NCBI GenBank assembly: GCA_964497585.1
Contig: CAZCDS010000006.1
Location: 115,307-179,306 of the forward strand
Direction: 5' to 3'
DNA length: 64,000 bases
Source: CAZCDS01 sp964497585
Lineage (GTDB): Bacteria; Desulfobacterota; Desulfomonilia; Desulfomonilales; Desulfomonilaceae
The first letter of the stretch is position 1. Each line of letters opens with the position of its first letter. Positions 52,918 through 62,511 of this stretch are shown in pieces. The translations under genes were made by a program, and so were the position numbers. The notes under the pieces are model-generated. The model ran no database searches, was not told the origin of the DNA, and was given only the letters and a program-made list of their open reading frames with translations.

Positions 52918-53283
52918 GAGGTCTCCTTTCGCTGTCACATCGCGTTGCCCTATGTAAAGCTTTTCTCAGAAAGTATTGGCCCGTGGGTTCCGCCATACGC
53001 GGCGATGCTGAGAGCCCAGTCCGGGCTGTCCGCGTGCGTAGGAGCACGCCGAGCCGCTCCGATCCCTCTCTGGAGGCAGCCGATCTTTCTCAGCAATCGC
53101 GGCTGTCGGCCTGCCCTTTTTTGGGGCGGCCTCCTTCGAATCGGTTTGAAAGATGCAAACCGTGGAACCGTACGGTGATTGTACGAAGCGTTCCCGTTCC
53201 GGTCTCTTCGTTACGCGGTGAAATACAAGCTTGGTCGGGGACGAGTCGGTGGGCAGTCGCGTTCCCTGAGCCCGTTGCTTGGA

Positions 53284-53463
53284 CTACCTGGGACGATACC
53301 CGGAGGCACTGCGGTGGCTGTTATTCTTTCGGTTCACGCGGCCTCTGGCCTTGGGGTTCGTCTTGGACTTCATCAAGCAGTCCCAACAACAATACCCGTA
53401 CGCCGAATATGTCATGGTCTGCACGTTGTTGAACTGTCTACCACATGCTTTGCATCTTTCCAA
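53284..53463 (-). CDS. Small zinc-ribbon-like protein, 59 aa
   Basis: Read with a TTG start (53463) that has a GGGAGG eight bases upstream. The product begins MERCKACGRQF and carries a CxxC (Cys4, Cys7) and, after 17 residues, CCWDC (Cys25, 26, 29), then a basic tail ending NNSHRSASGYRPR. The spacing looks like a zinc ribbon. The frame is open about 20 codons further upstream, back to a TGA, without any ATG or GTG. There are no neighbours to help. The non-ATG start and short length make this tentative. Confidence 0.45.
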   Translation of the reverse strand: MERCKACGRQFNNVQTMTYSAYGYCCWDCLMKSKTNPKARGRVNRKNNSHRSASGYRPR

Positions 53464-54247
53464 ACCATCAACCTCCCTTTTGGCAACCGGTGCGCCGACG
53501 ATTTCGGGTCCGGCGCGTCAGTTGGTTACTTTCTTGGCGATCCGTTGAGCTTGCGTGGCGGGGCAAGGCCCGCTGTATATTCTTTTGAGTCGGTCCTGTC
53601 AACCACTTTCGACCGAATCGATCACCGATGATCTTGAAACACCCCGTCGGGCGCGGGCGCGCTGGCCCCGACGGCCCGCAGGAAGTGGCGTGGCCGATTC
53701 ATGCACTATCACCACCGTAATTTCAGATCAATCCTTTATCCACTCGAGAATATTCGGCCTGGTTTCCACTTGTTGCCGTGGCTCGGGGATCGCTGTCAGA
53801 CGATAATCCCCCTCTTGTTTCGACGACTACACTATCCCGTCACGGAACCCGGTGACGAGCCACCCATGCGCCGTCCCCAATTTCGGTCATCTTGCCTGCA
53901 GAAACGCATTAATTTGCTGGCGCTCAGAAGCCTAATCCAAGAAGGCAGTCGGGATGCCTGCCAATCGCAGCGATGCTCCGCTTGTAGGCTACTTATCATG
54001 GAAGCAAATCATTGTCAACCGGCAGTGATCCACATAGCTCAAGAAACCCTCCGGAGCCGGCTGCTCATGGGATGAACCGGGTCGCTCCCGCGTCCTTGAG
54101 CGTACTCCCGAAAGCCCTCCCATCCTCCTCAGTCGTCGGCAAACCGGTAAGAGGTTGCCACGGCAGCATTCCACGCCCCGATTCTGACCGGTCAAAGGAT
54201 GCCGGCTCACTTTCGGACTTCTTGAGACTCCCATCGCCTGAATTTTT

Positions 54248-54276
54248 TTGACATTTCGCGATCTTTCCTTTAGGAT
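54248..54276 (+). promoter_or_regulatory. Sigma70 promoter of lipoprotein gene
   Basis: TTGACA (54248-54253), a 17-nt spacer and TAGGAT (54271-54276), about 35 nt before the ATG at 54312. Confidence 0.7.
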
Positions 54277-54311
54277 AACCGATTCCACAAGAGAATCTCG
54301 GAAAATTCCCA

Positions 54312-54722
54312 ATGAGAGGCCCCCGCAGATCACTGGTCATTGCTGTGGCGTGCTTAACCATCAGTGGGTGCGGTATGACCAAGCTCCTGAGGGGAGGGAT
54401 TTACCGACAGCTCAACGAGAATTTGACCATTGTCGATCTCACCACGTCTCCCCGTAAGTATCTCCATAAAACAATAGTCATATCGGTCCGCTATTACAAG
54501 AAATCCGACCGTCCATGCCCGCTGGGCAAAGACTACGTCAACATCGTGATTGCCGACCGGGTAAGCTATTATTTGTTCAACAAAGCCTGGATCAAGAAAG
54601 ACAAGGCCGGGATACTAGATTCGTTCAAGGAAATGCAAACCGTGGTGATGAAGGCGCGGGTTTTCAGAATAGACGAGGCAAAGGACCCCAATCTCGAAGT
54701 TCTCGAAATGGTCCCTGAATAG
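54312..54722 (+). CDS. Predicted lipoprotein, 136 aa
   Basis: The N-terminus MRGPRRSLVIAVACLTISGC has a hydrophobic core and a lipobox (TISGC), so the mature protein should be lipidated at Cys20. The rest is a small beta-rich domain (TIVDLTTSPRKYLHKTIVISVRYY ... VVMKARVFRIDEAKDPNLEVLEM) that recalls OB-fold lipoproteins. No family is assigned. It is preceded by its own promoter and followed by 400 bp before metG. Confidence 0.75.
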   Translation: MRGPRRSLVIAVACLTISGCGMTKLLRGGIYRQLNENLTIVDLTTSPRKYLHKTIVISVRYYKKSDRPCPLGKDYVNIVIADRVSYYLFNKAWIKKDKAGILDSFKEMQTVVMKARVFRIDEAKDPNLEVLEMVPE

Positions 54723-55123
54723 AGGCCGGGTCAAGCTCAATGGCCTGGAACGGGTCTTGAGCTGGGTGCCCGCAAGCCATCGAGTGGACGGCGGCACTAT
54801 TAGCGATCCGGCTCCGTAATGGGAGTTACGGTTCAGGTTTTTCTTGACGCGTGGGCATGTGCCCTTAAACTGTCGTCGGGTCCCCGCAGGCAGGGAACAA
54901 TGCCTGGCTTCAACTGTCTCTGTTGTTTTGTTATGTCGGTCGGAGCCGGTTCGGGAGCGGCGTGGAGGAGAACAATGCCGGCCCCTCGGTATTCTTGACT
55001 TCCGGACAAGGCTTCTCCGGCTGTTCGGGCGTACGCTCGCCCATTCCGAAATTAACCCGGTTGACGCGCAGAGGGAGAGCGAGACACGCCCCGCCAATCC
55101 GTGGAGATCCAGGGGAGACTATT
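54723..55123. other. Intergenic region and metG leader
   Basis: No gene. A candidate promoter TTGACG-N16-TAAACT lies at 54844-54871. A 7-bp inverted repeat AGCTCAA/TTGAGCT follows the lipoprotein gene, and a small CAGGCA/TGCCTG hairpin lies in the leader. Confidence 0.45.
54844..54871 (+). promoter_or_regulatory. Candidate sigma70 promoter for metG
   Basis: TTGACG (54844-54849), a 16-nt spacer and TAAACT (54866-54871). The implied leader is about 245 nt. Confidence 0.4.
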
Positions 55124-57133
55124 TTGCGAAAAATTCTGGTAACGAGCGCTCTTCCCTATGCAAATGGGGACATTCATATAGGGCACCTTGTTGAGTACAT
55201 TCAGACAGACATCTACGTCCGGTTCCTGAGACTCATCGGCAAGGACGTCATCTACATGTGCGCGTCCGATGCTCATGGCACACCGATTGAGATCAACGCG
55301 AGAAATCGAGGGATCACGCCCACGGAGTTGGTTGCTCATTACAACAAGAAGCACCAGGAAGACTTCGCCACCTTCGAAATCAGCTTCGACGAATTTTATA
55401 CAACGGACTCCCCGGAAAACAGGCGTCACTGTGAGACCATCTACACCCGGGCCAAGGAGAAGGGACACATCTCGATCAGGGACATCGAACAGAGTTACTG
55501 CGGGCAATGCGGTCGGTTCCTGCCGGATCGATTCATCAAGGGCACCTGCCCGCGCTGCGGTGCCCCGGACCAGTACGGTGACGTCTGCGAGTCATGCGGT
55601 GCAACCTATCAGCCAACCGACCTTGGTGACGCGCATTGCGCGCTGTGCGGGAATCCTCCCTCGGTCAAGACGTCCAAGCACTTCTTTTTCAAGCTGGGAG
55701 ACTACAGGGACTTCCTCGTGAAGTGGACCGCGGAACCGGGTCGCCTCCAGGAAGCGGAGCTTGCCTTTGTGCGAAACTGGATCGATCAGGGTCTGGAGGA
55801 TTGGGATATCTCACGGGACGGACCCTATTTCGGATTCAAGATTCCCGGCGAGGAGGATAAATTCTTCTACGTCTGGCTGGACGCGCCCATCGGGTACATC
55901 GCGGCAACGGAGCATTTCTGCGCTTCCCAGAACAACCGGACCCTGGAGGAATACTGGCTCGACCACGACTCAGATGCGGTGATCCACCATTTCATCGGCA
56001 AGGATATTGCCTACTTTCACACGCTCTTCTGGCCGGCGACACTCAAGGCTGCGGACTACCGGTTACCTTCGGCGGTCCACGTTCACGGATTCCTCACCGT
56101 TGACGGCCGCAAAATGTCGAAGAGCAGGGGCACCTTCATAACCGCTAGGCAGTTCGCCGACGTCCTGAGCCCCTGGCATTTGCGGTACTATTACGCAACG
56201 AAGTTCGGTGATTCTATCGATGATCTTGACCTGAACGTCGCCGAGTTCGTCAACCGCATCAATGCCGAATTGGTCAACAACATTACCAACCTGATCAGCC
56301 GGGCCGTGGGATTTCTCAACAAGAGGCTTGAATCCAAGCTCGGTAATATTCCGAAAGATTCAGGGGACCTCGTACGGCAGGTGGAGGCCGCAGTGGACAT
56401 GGCGCGAAAGGAGTATGAAAGCCTCCGATTCGGCCAGGCCGTGAGACATATTTTGCTCATCTCTGACACAGCCAACAACTACATCCAACAGAATGAGCCC
56501 TGGTCGGCGATCAAGTCCGATCCGCAACGCGCACGAGACATCCTCACCTTTGCCGTCAACTGCGTGAAGATCCTCACGGTGCTCCTCAAACCGATCCTTC
56601 CCGAGTTCTGCCGCAGGGTGGAGAAAATCCTCGACGTCGGCGAACTGAAATGGTCGGACGCCGGCTTCGATATGGAGAACCGCGAGATCGGACGCTTTGA
56701 GAAGCTGCTGGATAGGTTGGAACCGGGCACGCTTGAGAAACTCATCGAGGAAAGCCAAGCGGGCGCCGGCGGTGATCAGCCGACACCCGAAGTCCCGGAA
56801 TTTGCAGACGAGATAACTATAGACGATTTCGCCAAAATGGACATTCGTGCGGCCAAGATCCTTTCCGCGGAGGACGTAAAAGGTGCGGAGAAGCTCCTCA
56901 AGCTCGAGGTCGATCTCGGTCGTGAAGTCAGGACGGTATTTGCGGGAATCAAGGGCTACTTCGATCCCGGGGAGCTCGTGGGTAAAACCGTCGCGGTCCT
57001 GGCCAACCTCAAGCCGAGAAAGATGCGGTTCGGCGTCAGCCAGGGGATGATCCTGGCGGGAATCGACGAGCAAGGAAACGCGGGGCTCTGCGAATTAAAC
57101 CCTGCAATTCCTCCGGGTACGCGCATTCGTTGA
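55124..57133 (+). CDS. metG: Methionyl-tRNA synthetase
   Basis: 669 residues from a TTG start at 55124 with GGGGAG six bases upstream; the family N-terminus (KILVTSALPYANGDIHIGHL with the HIGH motif) begins right there, though the frame is open further upstream. It has the zinc knuckle domain with four Cys pairs (CGQCG, CPRCG, CESCG, CALCG) at about 125-180, KMSKSRG near 330, the helical anticodon-binding domain, and a C-terminal tRNA-binding EMAP-II-like module (about 563-669; TIDDFAKMDIRAAKIL). This is the bacterial MetG1-type dimeric architecture. Confidence 0.97.
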   Translation: MRKILVTSALPYANGDIHIGHLVEYIQTDIYVRFLRLIGKDVIYMCASDAHGTPIEINARNRGITPTELVAHYNKKHQEDFATFEISFDEFYTTDSPENRRHCETIYTRAKEKGHISIRDIEQSYCGQCGRFLPDRFIKGTCPRCGAPDQYGDVCESCGATYQPTDLGDAHCALCGNPPSVKTSKHFFFKLGDYRDFLVKWTAEPGRLQEAELAFVRNWIDQGLEDWDISRDGPYFGFKIPGEEDKFFYVWLDAPIGYIAATEHFCASQNNRTLEEYWLDHDSDAVIHHFIGKDIAYFHTLFWPATLKAADYRLPSAVHVHGFLTVDGRKMSKSRGTFITARQFADVLSPWHLRYYYATKFGDSIDDLDLNVAEFVNRINAELVNNITNLISRAVGFLNKRLESKLGNIPKDSGDLVRQVEAAVDMARKEYESLRFGQAVRHILLISDTANNYIQQNEPWSAIKSDPQRARDILTFAVNCVKILTVLLKPILPEFCRRVEKILDVGELKWSDAGFDMENREIGRFEKLLDRLEPGTLEKLIEESQAGAGGDQPTPEVPEFADEITIDDFAKMDIRAAKILSAEDVKGAEKLLKLEVDLGREVRTVFAGIKGYFDPGELVGKTVAVLANLKPRKMRFGVSQGMILAGIDEQGNAGLCELNPAIPPGTRIR

Positions 57134-57317
57134 GACGGGCCTCATCCATCCGACACCGAATGAACCGGTGCGCGACCGGCGACGATACAGGAGTTTTCGA
57201 GGGAATGCCCTCTTTCGGCGGTCAAGCCTCTTCAAACGGACGGTAAAGAACGATACAATCTCAGATACAGGATTCACCCCCTGCTTCCTGGACTTTCCCG
57301 AGAGGGGCGAGATACCG

Positions 57318-57611
57318 ATGACAGATGAATTGGCCGAATCCACATACGAGGAACAGGAGATCCGCTGCCCCAGACTGGGCGGACCGGTGACCTTCAGCTA
57401 CTGCAAGATTGAGGCGGAGGGATGGCCTTGTGCGCGATCGTTGCGTTGCTGGGAGCCCTATTTCGACGTGGAAGGGGTCTTTCGGGCGCTCCTTTCGCCT
57501 GAGAAATTCGAAGAGTGCTTCTTGAAGCCGCCTCCGTCAAGGATGAGCACACTACTTGAACTCATAGAGAGAGCCAAGAAGCTGACGGAAAACGACGAGA
57601 GCGAAGACTGA
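57318..57611 (+). CDS. Conserved hypothetical Cys-containing protein, 97 aa
   Basis: A small acidic protein starting at an ATG preceded by GAGGGGCGAG. Residues about 17-47 hold IRCPRLGGPVTFSYCKIE and then WPCARSLRCW, four cysteines that could bind zinc. A helical C-terminus follows (STLLELIERAKKLTENDESED). Function unknown. It lies between metG and the uridylyltransferase. Confidence 0.75.
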   Translation: MTDELAESTYEEQEIRCPRLGGPVTFSYCKIEAEGWPCARSLRCWEPYFDVEGVFRALLSPEKFEECFLKPPPSRMSTLLELIERAKKLTENDESED

Positions 57612-57658
57612 AGGCCCGTGTCGACTATTTCCGGGCCGACTGACAGGTAGGGGATGTG

Positions 57659-59050
57659 ATGGAGTTCGCTCGCTCGGAGCAGCGGATCAGCGAGAAGATG
57701 AGTACGCACGGGCTGCCGGCTAAAGCAGTGGACGGCTTTCTGGCACTGGTGCGCCGGCTCCGCACTGAGCGCTCCGCGTATATTCCCTTGCACGAGGTCT
57801 CCGCGCCTGATTCGAGCCTCATTTTGGACCCGGCCTCGGAGCCGGATGCGCTAAGCCGCCTGGAGACCCTCGGGCTCGATTTTGTTTCCCGGGCGGTCGT
57901 TATCAAACTCAACGGAGGACGGAGCACCACCATGGGTGGGGAAGTTCCCAAGGGCACGCTCATCGCCAAGGACGGACGATCCTATCTCGACATCATAGCC
58001 GGCCAGATAAAGGCCTTTGAGCGACGATGGGGAACCACGGTGCCGTTGGTCCTGATGAACAGCTTTTTTACCCACAACCCCACGCTGGAGGTTGTACGTG
58101 ATTTCGAAGTTCCCGTGAGAACCTTCGTCCAAAACCAGGTTCCCCGATTGGTCAGGGATACGCTCGAACCCCTGGAAACAGGGACCAACGAGGATTGGGC
58201 CCCGCCGGGCCACGGCGACGTTTACGACAGCCTGAAGTGGAGCGGACTCCTTGATCGCCTCCTTGCCGAGGGCCGTAGAATCGCGTTCATCTCAAACCTC
58301 GACAATCTCGCTGCTACGCTCGAACCCTGGATACTCGGCCTGATCGAAGAGGAGGACGTAGAATTTCTCATGGAGGTCACTCCTCGCACTGACGTGGATC
58401 GCAAAGGTGGAACGCTCGTCGTACGGAACGGCCGGCTCGACCTGCTGGAGATCGCGCAGGTCGCACCCGAAGAAAGAGACCGGTTCATGGACATCAACGA
58501 GTACCGGGTCTTTAATACGAACAGCGTCTGGGTCGACTTGAAAGCCCTGTCCGAAGCCCTTGAGAAGGACGCGCTCCGGATGCCCGTCATTCGGAACGAC
58601 AAATCGGTTGCCGGCTCGGAGGTAATCCAATTGGAAACGGCCATGGGCTCGGCCATTGGCTCCTTTGACCGGGCCAAGGGACTCAAGGTCGACAGGGATA
58701 GGTTTTTTCCCACGAAGAAGGTGGAAGATCTCTTCCTGCTCCAGTCCGACGCGTGCATTCTTGACGACATGGACCGCGTCCGTTGCAACCCCGATCGGCC
58801 AGCGGATCTCCCGCTCAGGCCCAAAGTGGTATTCGATGAGGGGTTTCTCGATTCTCCCCTGAGAATGAAGGAACGATTCGAAGACGCGTCAACTGTCTCG
58901 CTCGTGAGGGCCGCATCCTTTGAGGTCAAGGGACCGGTCTATTTCGACAAGAACGTCAGAATCGAAGGGAACGTCGCCATAGAGGCTCCCGACGGAGAGA
59001 CCTACCGGATACCCCGCGGCAGCGTCCTCAAGGACGGGAAGTACCCGTGA
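57659..59050 (+). CDS. UDPGP-family uridylyltransferase (UTP--glucose-1-phosphate type)
   Basis: 463 residues. The nucleotide-binding start VVIKLNGGRSTTMGGEVPKG is the eukaryote-type UDPGP (PF01704) signature, not the shorter bacterial GalU. PLVLMNSFFTHNPTLEV, FVQNQVPRL, AFISNLDNLAA (uridine site) and FNTNSVWVDLKAL follow. It forms UDP-sugar from UTP and a sugar-1-phosphate. The next gene is a phosphohexomutase that could supply the sugar-1-phosphate, so the two likely form a sugar-nucleotide unit. The start codon is ATG at 57659 (or the preceding GTG at 57656). Confidence 0.9.
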   Translation: MEFARSEQRISEKMSTHGLPAKAVDGFLALVRRLRTERSAYIPLHEVSAPDSSLILDPASEPDALSRLETLGLDFVSRAVVIKLNGGRSTTMGGEVPKGTLIAKDGRSYLDIIAGQIKAFERRWGTTVPLVLMNSFFTHNPTLEVVRDFEVPVRTFVQNQVPRLVRDTLEPLETGTNEDWAPPGHGDVYDSLKWSGLLDRLLAEGRRIAFISNLDNLAATLEPWILGLIEEEDVEFLMEVTPRTDVDRKGGTLVVRNGRLDLLEIAQVAPEERDRFMDINEYRVFNTNSVWVDLKALSEALEKDALRMPVIRNDKSVAGSEVIQLETAMGSAIGSFDRAKGLKVDRDRFFPTKKVEDLFLLQSDACILDDMDRVRCNPDRPADLPLRPKVVFDEGFLDSPLRMKERFEDASTVSLVRAASFEVKGPVYFDKNVRIEGNVAIEAPDGETYRIPRGSVLKDGKYP

Positions 59051-59264
59051 CGCCCGATCGCGGGGAAAGAGACCCAATGCGAGTGGACCGCGGTCTTTTG
59101 CAGGCTCGACGTGCTGTGTTCCAGCTTGCGGCCGACGCGCCTGCTGCATTGGAGGCCGTGGGCACAGGGCGAGGCGTGACCTGAGAAACCGCGTCCGACG
59201 AGCGGCAACCTGGCATAGATGCCCGCTCCGGGAATACCGCCGAACGAACGGAAAGGACAGATCC

Positions 59265-60635
59265 ATGACGGCTGCACAAGAAAAAAGTCTGAAATGTGTG
59301 AAGGCATACGACATCCGTGGCCGAATCCCCGATGAATTGAACGAAGAACTTGCGTACGATATCGCGCGGGCGTACGCGACACTTGTCTCACCCTCGGACG
59401 TGTGCATCGGGCGGGACGTTCGACTCTCGAGCAAAGCCATGCTTGCGGCCCTGGCCAAAGGGCTCAACGACAGCGGATGCAACGTTGTCGATATCGGGCT
59501 GTGTCCCACCGAAGCGATCTACTTTGCCACCTCGTATCTGAATCTTGACGGCGGCATCATGGTCACGGCGAGCCATAACCCCATGGATTACAATGGGATG
59601 AAGTTCGTCAGAGAGGAATCCAGGCCCATCAGCGGAGACACCGGGCTCAAGGACATTGAGAGAATCGTGCTGGAACGAAGCTTTGCGGCTTCCCCGGGAG
59701 GGGGGGCCACGAAATCACGGGACATCGTGGAGGACTACATCGATCACCTGATGAGCTATATCGATCCGGAGCGGTTCAACCCCCTGAACGTCGTCATGAA
59801 TTGCGGGAACGGTTGCGGGGGTCCCATCCTTGACAGGCTCGAATCGAGGCTGCCCATCAACTTCATAAAGGTATTTTTCGAGCCGGACGGGACCTTTCCC
59901 AACGGCATCCCCAATCCCATCCTCCCCGAGAATCGAGGAGTCACCCGCGACCGGGTGCTCGAACACAAGGCCGACCTCGGAATCGCCTGGGACGGAGACT
60001 GCGATCGATGCTTCTTTTTTGACGAGAAGGGCGAGTTCATCGAGGGCTACTATCTCGTGGGCCTCCTCGCAAAAGCATTTCTCAGATCCAATCCCGGAGC
60101 CAAGATCGTTCATGACCCCCGCTTGACGTGGAATACGATCGAGATGGTCCGGGAAGCGGGCGGAATCCCGGTGATGAGCAAGGCGGGCCACGCGTTCATC
60201 AAAGAAAGAATGCGCCGGGAAGACGCGGTGTACGGCGGCGAAATGTCCGCGCACCACTACTTCAAGAAGTTCGCGTATTGTGACAGTGGCATGATACCCT
60301 GGCTTCTGCTTGTGGAAACCCTCTCCACCGAAAACCGACCCCTGTCGGAGCTTGTCCAGGCTAGGCTCGAGCGGTATCCGGTCAGCGGCGAAATCAACAC
60401 GCACGTGGAAGATCCTCACGCGGTGCTCGAGAGTATTGAAGAGCAGTACCAGGGCAAAGGCGCGTCCTTTGACCATATTGACGGGCTGTCAGTGGAGTTC
60501 GACACGTGGCGCTTCAATCTACGACCGTCGAACACCGAACCCGTCATACGCCTGAACGTGGAATCCAGACAGAACAAGGAACTCATGAAAGAAAAGACCG
60601 AGGAAATCCTCGAGTTGATTAAAAGATTCGGATAG
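59265..60635 (+). CDS. Phosphomannomutase/phosphoglucomutase
   Basis: 456 residues of the alpha-D-phosphohexomutase family: KAYDIRGRIPDELN, the catalytic phosphoserine loop TASHNPMDYNGMKF (Ser103), the metal-binding loop GIAWDGDCDRCFFFDEKGEFIEG, the sugar-specificity loop GEMSAHHYFKKFAYCDSG and the phosphate-binding RPSNTEP. GEMSAHHYF is the AlgC/ManB type that handles both mannose and glucose phosphates. It lies 214 bp downstream of the uridylyltransferase on the same strand. Confidence 0.93.
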   Translation: MTAAQEKSLKCVKAYDIRGRIPDELNEELAYDIARAYATLVSPSDVCIGRDVRLSSKAMLAALAKGLNDSGCNVVDIGLCPTEAIYFATSYLNLDGGIMVTASHNPMDYNGMKFVREESRPISGDTGLKDIERIVLERSFAASPGGGATKSRDIVEDYIDHLMSYIDPERFNPLNVVMNCGNGCGGPILDRLESRLPINFIKVFFEPDGTFPNGIPNPILPENRGVTRDRVLEHKADLGIAWDGDCDRCFFFDEKGEFIEGYYLVGLLAKAFLRSNPGAKIVHDPRLTWNTIEMVREAGGIPVMSKAGHAFIKERMRREDAVYGGEMSAHHYFKKFAYCDSGMIPWLLLVETLSTENRPLSELVQARLERYPVSGEINTHVEDPHAVLESIEEQYQGKGASFDHIDGLSVEFDTWRFNLRPSNTEPVIRLNVESRQNKELMKEKTEEILELIKRFG

Positions 60636-60700
60636 TCGGTAGGTTGTACGGTATGTTCGGACATGATGTCTGTGAGCGCCTGTTTCCCTAGGACCGCACA

Positions 60701-60722
60701 GGAGCACGAAGACACGGATCTG
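60701..60722 (+). repeat. Short dispersed sequence
   Basis: GGAGCACGAAGACACGGATC and following bases match 10007-10028 at 20 of 22 positions, in noncoding DNA in both places. Confidence 0.4.
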
Positions 60723-60817
60723 TCCCTCGTCTGTGCCTTTGGAAGCCGAGACACAGTATCGCGGCAGGCAGGGCACGGGTACGCGGCCCCGTTTCTCTAT
60801 CTGACCTTTCGGAGTAG

Positions 60818-61960
60818 ATGATGAGCTTCTGGGAGCCTCCTCCCCTGGAAATGTTTCGGGCCAATCCCGCGCGGAACGGCTTCTATCCGACCCGGGGAGT
60901 TGACAAGCCTCGAAGGATCAAATGGCGCTTCCGAACCCTCGGAGAAGTGATCTCCTCTCCCGCTGTGGTCCTCGGGTCGACCCGGACGATCTGCTTCGGG
61001 AGTTGGGACGGGAGGGTCTACGCGGCTGACGCGGACACGGGTCGCCTCAAATGGTATTTTCGTACCGACGGCCCCATCGTCTCTAGTCCGGCCGTAGACT
61101 CGTCCACGGTCTTTGTGGGGAGCTACGACCACTGCATCTATGCCCTCGACCTGGAGACAGGCTTCGAGCAATGGAGGTTCAGGACCAGGAACAGCATCGC
61201 GTCCTCTCCGCTGGTCACCAGGTTGTTCTTGCCGCCGGAGGAGCCCTCATCCGCGCCGGTATGTGAGTCTCTCTGGGTGACCGTTGGGAGTGTCGATGGG
61301 CGACTGTACATCCTGAACCCGAAAGGAATCGAAATAGCGAGCTTCGATACCGGCCATCCTGTGGTCTCATCCCCTGCCGGCCCGGTATCGGGAGACCCCG
61401 CGTCGCTGCTGCCGGAGTCTTCCGCGCCAGCCATCGTGACCGTGGGAAGCGGTGATGGCTCCCTGCACGCAATAGACGTCAAGACCGGAGACCCGAAGTG
61501 GGTCTATCGGACCGGCGCCTCAGTCGACACATCCCCTGCCGCGGCCTTCGGCGCCTTCATCTTCGGGAGCTGTGACAACTGCGTCTACGCAGTGGATGCT
61601 GCAACCGGGCTGGAACGCTGGAGGTTCAGAACGGGAGCGCCGGTAAGGTCGTCTCCCGCGGTGTTCGAAGAGACCGTATTTGTAGGCAGTTCCGATCGAC
61701 GCTTGTACGCGCTCGATGTTAAGCGGGGGAAAGAGAAGTGGAGGTCTTCCACGCGCGGCCCCTTGGAATCCTCGCCCGCGGTTGCAGACGGAACCGTGTA
61801 CGTGGGCAGCAACGACGGATGGCTCCACGCGGTCGACATCGAGACAGGCAAGGGAAGATGGAGATTCCCTACAGGAGCCCCGATCCGGTCTTCTCCCGTC
61901 GTAGCCGGCGGCGTCATTTACTTCGGCAGCGACGACGGATACCTCTATGCCCTCGCGTAG
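60818..61960 (+). CDS. PQQ-type beta-propeller repeat protein
   Basis: 380 residues made of repeated blades with the pattern G-x-VYVGSxDGxLYALDxxTGxxKWRFxTGxxVxSSPAV, about eight copies. There is no signal peptide or membrane helix, and no dehydrogenase domain, so it is a cytoplasmic scaffold-like propeller (BamB/PQQ_2 type repeats). The N-terminus (PPPLEMFRANPARNGFYPTRGV) resembles the start of other stand-alone WD40/PQQ-like repeat proteins. Function unknown. Confidence 0.85.
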   Translation: MMSFWEPPPLEMFRANPARNGFYPTRGVDKPRRIKWRFRTLGEVISSPAVVLGSTRTICFGSWDGRVYAADADTGRLKWYFRTDGPIVSSPAVDSSTVFVGSYDHCIYALDLETGFEQWRFRTRNSIASSPLVTRLFLPPEEPSSAPVCESLWVTVGSVDGRLYILNPKGIEIASFDTGHPVVSSPAGPVSGDPASLLPESSAPAIVTVGSGDGSLHAIDVKTGDPKWVYRTGASVDTSPAAAFGAFIFGSCDNCVYAVDAATGLERWRFRTGAPVRSSPAVFEETVFVGSSDRRLYALDVKRGKEKWRSSTRGPLESSPAVADGTVYVGSNDGWLHAVDIETGKGRWRFPTGAPIRSSPVVAGGVIYFGSDDGYLYALA

Positions 61961-62002
61961 GCTTTCGCGGCAGACTCTTCTTGAAAATCTCTCGATTTCC
62001 GA

Positions 62003-62416
62003 TCAGGCTGCGGTCAGTTCGTAGCTGAGGCGGTCTTCTCCGAGATCGACGGTACGGACCTTTATCTTCATTCCCGCCTTGATCTGTTCGTCCGTGAGTG
62101 ACTTGTCGATCCGGCCAAAAACCTTCGTCCCATCCGCGAACTCCACCACCCCGAGTGCGTACGGCACATCCTTTTCGAAGCCCGCGGGAGCAAACATAGC
62201 CTTGGTAAAGGTAACAAGTGTTCCTTCTCCCTCGATGGGGAACCATTCCATCCGATCGCTGAGGCACCTATCGCAATCGGAGCGAGGAGGAAAGAACTTC
62301 GCTCCACACTCCGTGCACTGGGTGCCACGCAGTTCGTTGCTCTTGAGAAAGTCCACGAACTGCGCGGCCTTGGTTGCATCCGTAAAGCTGATAATCCCGA
62401 ATTGTTCGAATCCCAT
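62003..62416 (-). CDS. DUF35 Zn-ribbon/OB-fold acyl-CoA-associated protein
   Basis: 137 residues: a zinc ribbon CTECGAKFFPPRSDCDRCLS (CxxC...CxxC) followed by an OB fold (GEGTLVTFTKAMFAP, PYALGVVEFADGTKVFGRI). DUF35 proteins pair with thiolase-like enzymes and bind acyl-CoA. It is encoded just after a thiolase on the same strand, the usual arrangement. GAGGAGA precedes the ATG. Confidence 0.9.
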   Translation of the reverse strand: MGFEQFGIISFTDATKAAQFVDFLKSNELRGTQCTECGAKFFPPRSDCDRCLSDRMEWFPIEGEGTLVTFTKAMFAPAGFEKDVPYALGVVEFADGTKVFGRIDKSLTDEQIKAGMKIKVRTVDLGEDRLSYELTAA

Positions 62417-62511
62417 GGTCTGTCTCCTCGCTGCAGCCCAGAGCCGGAGAGGGGCTTGTGAAAGAAAAAGATTTTCCCCAGCAATCTTCCCTCTTCGAAA
62501 TCCTTTTCGTC

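Larger units (their letters stand above)
52918..54311. other. 1.4-kb gene-poor region
   Basis: Only one small candidate gene is supported (53284-53463, minus strand). Other frames are short, lack start signals or have no domain. A lipoprotein promoter lies at its right end. Confidence 0.5.

Noticed and set aside
53500..53700. Selenocysteine reading through the TGA upstream of the small zinc-ribbon ORF
   Set aside because: Translation through the TGA gives a protein-like stretch, but there is no SECIS evidence and the upstream part has no recognisable domain.
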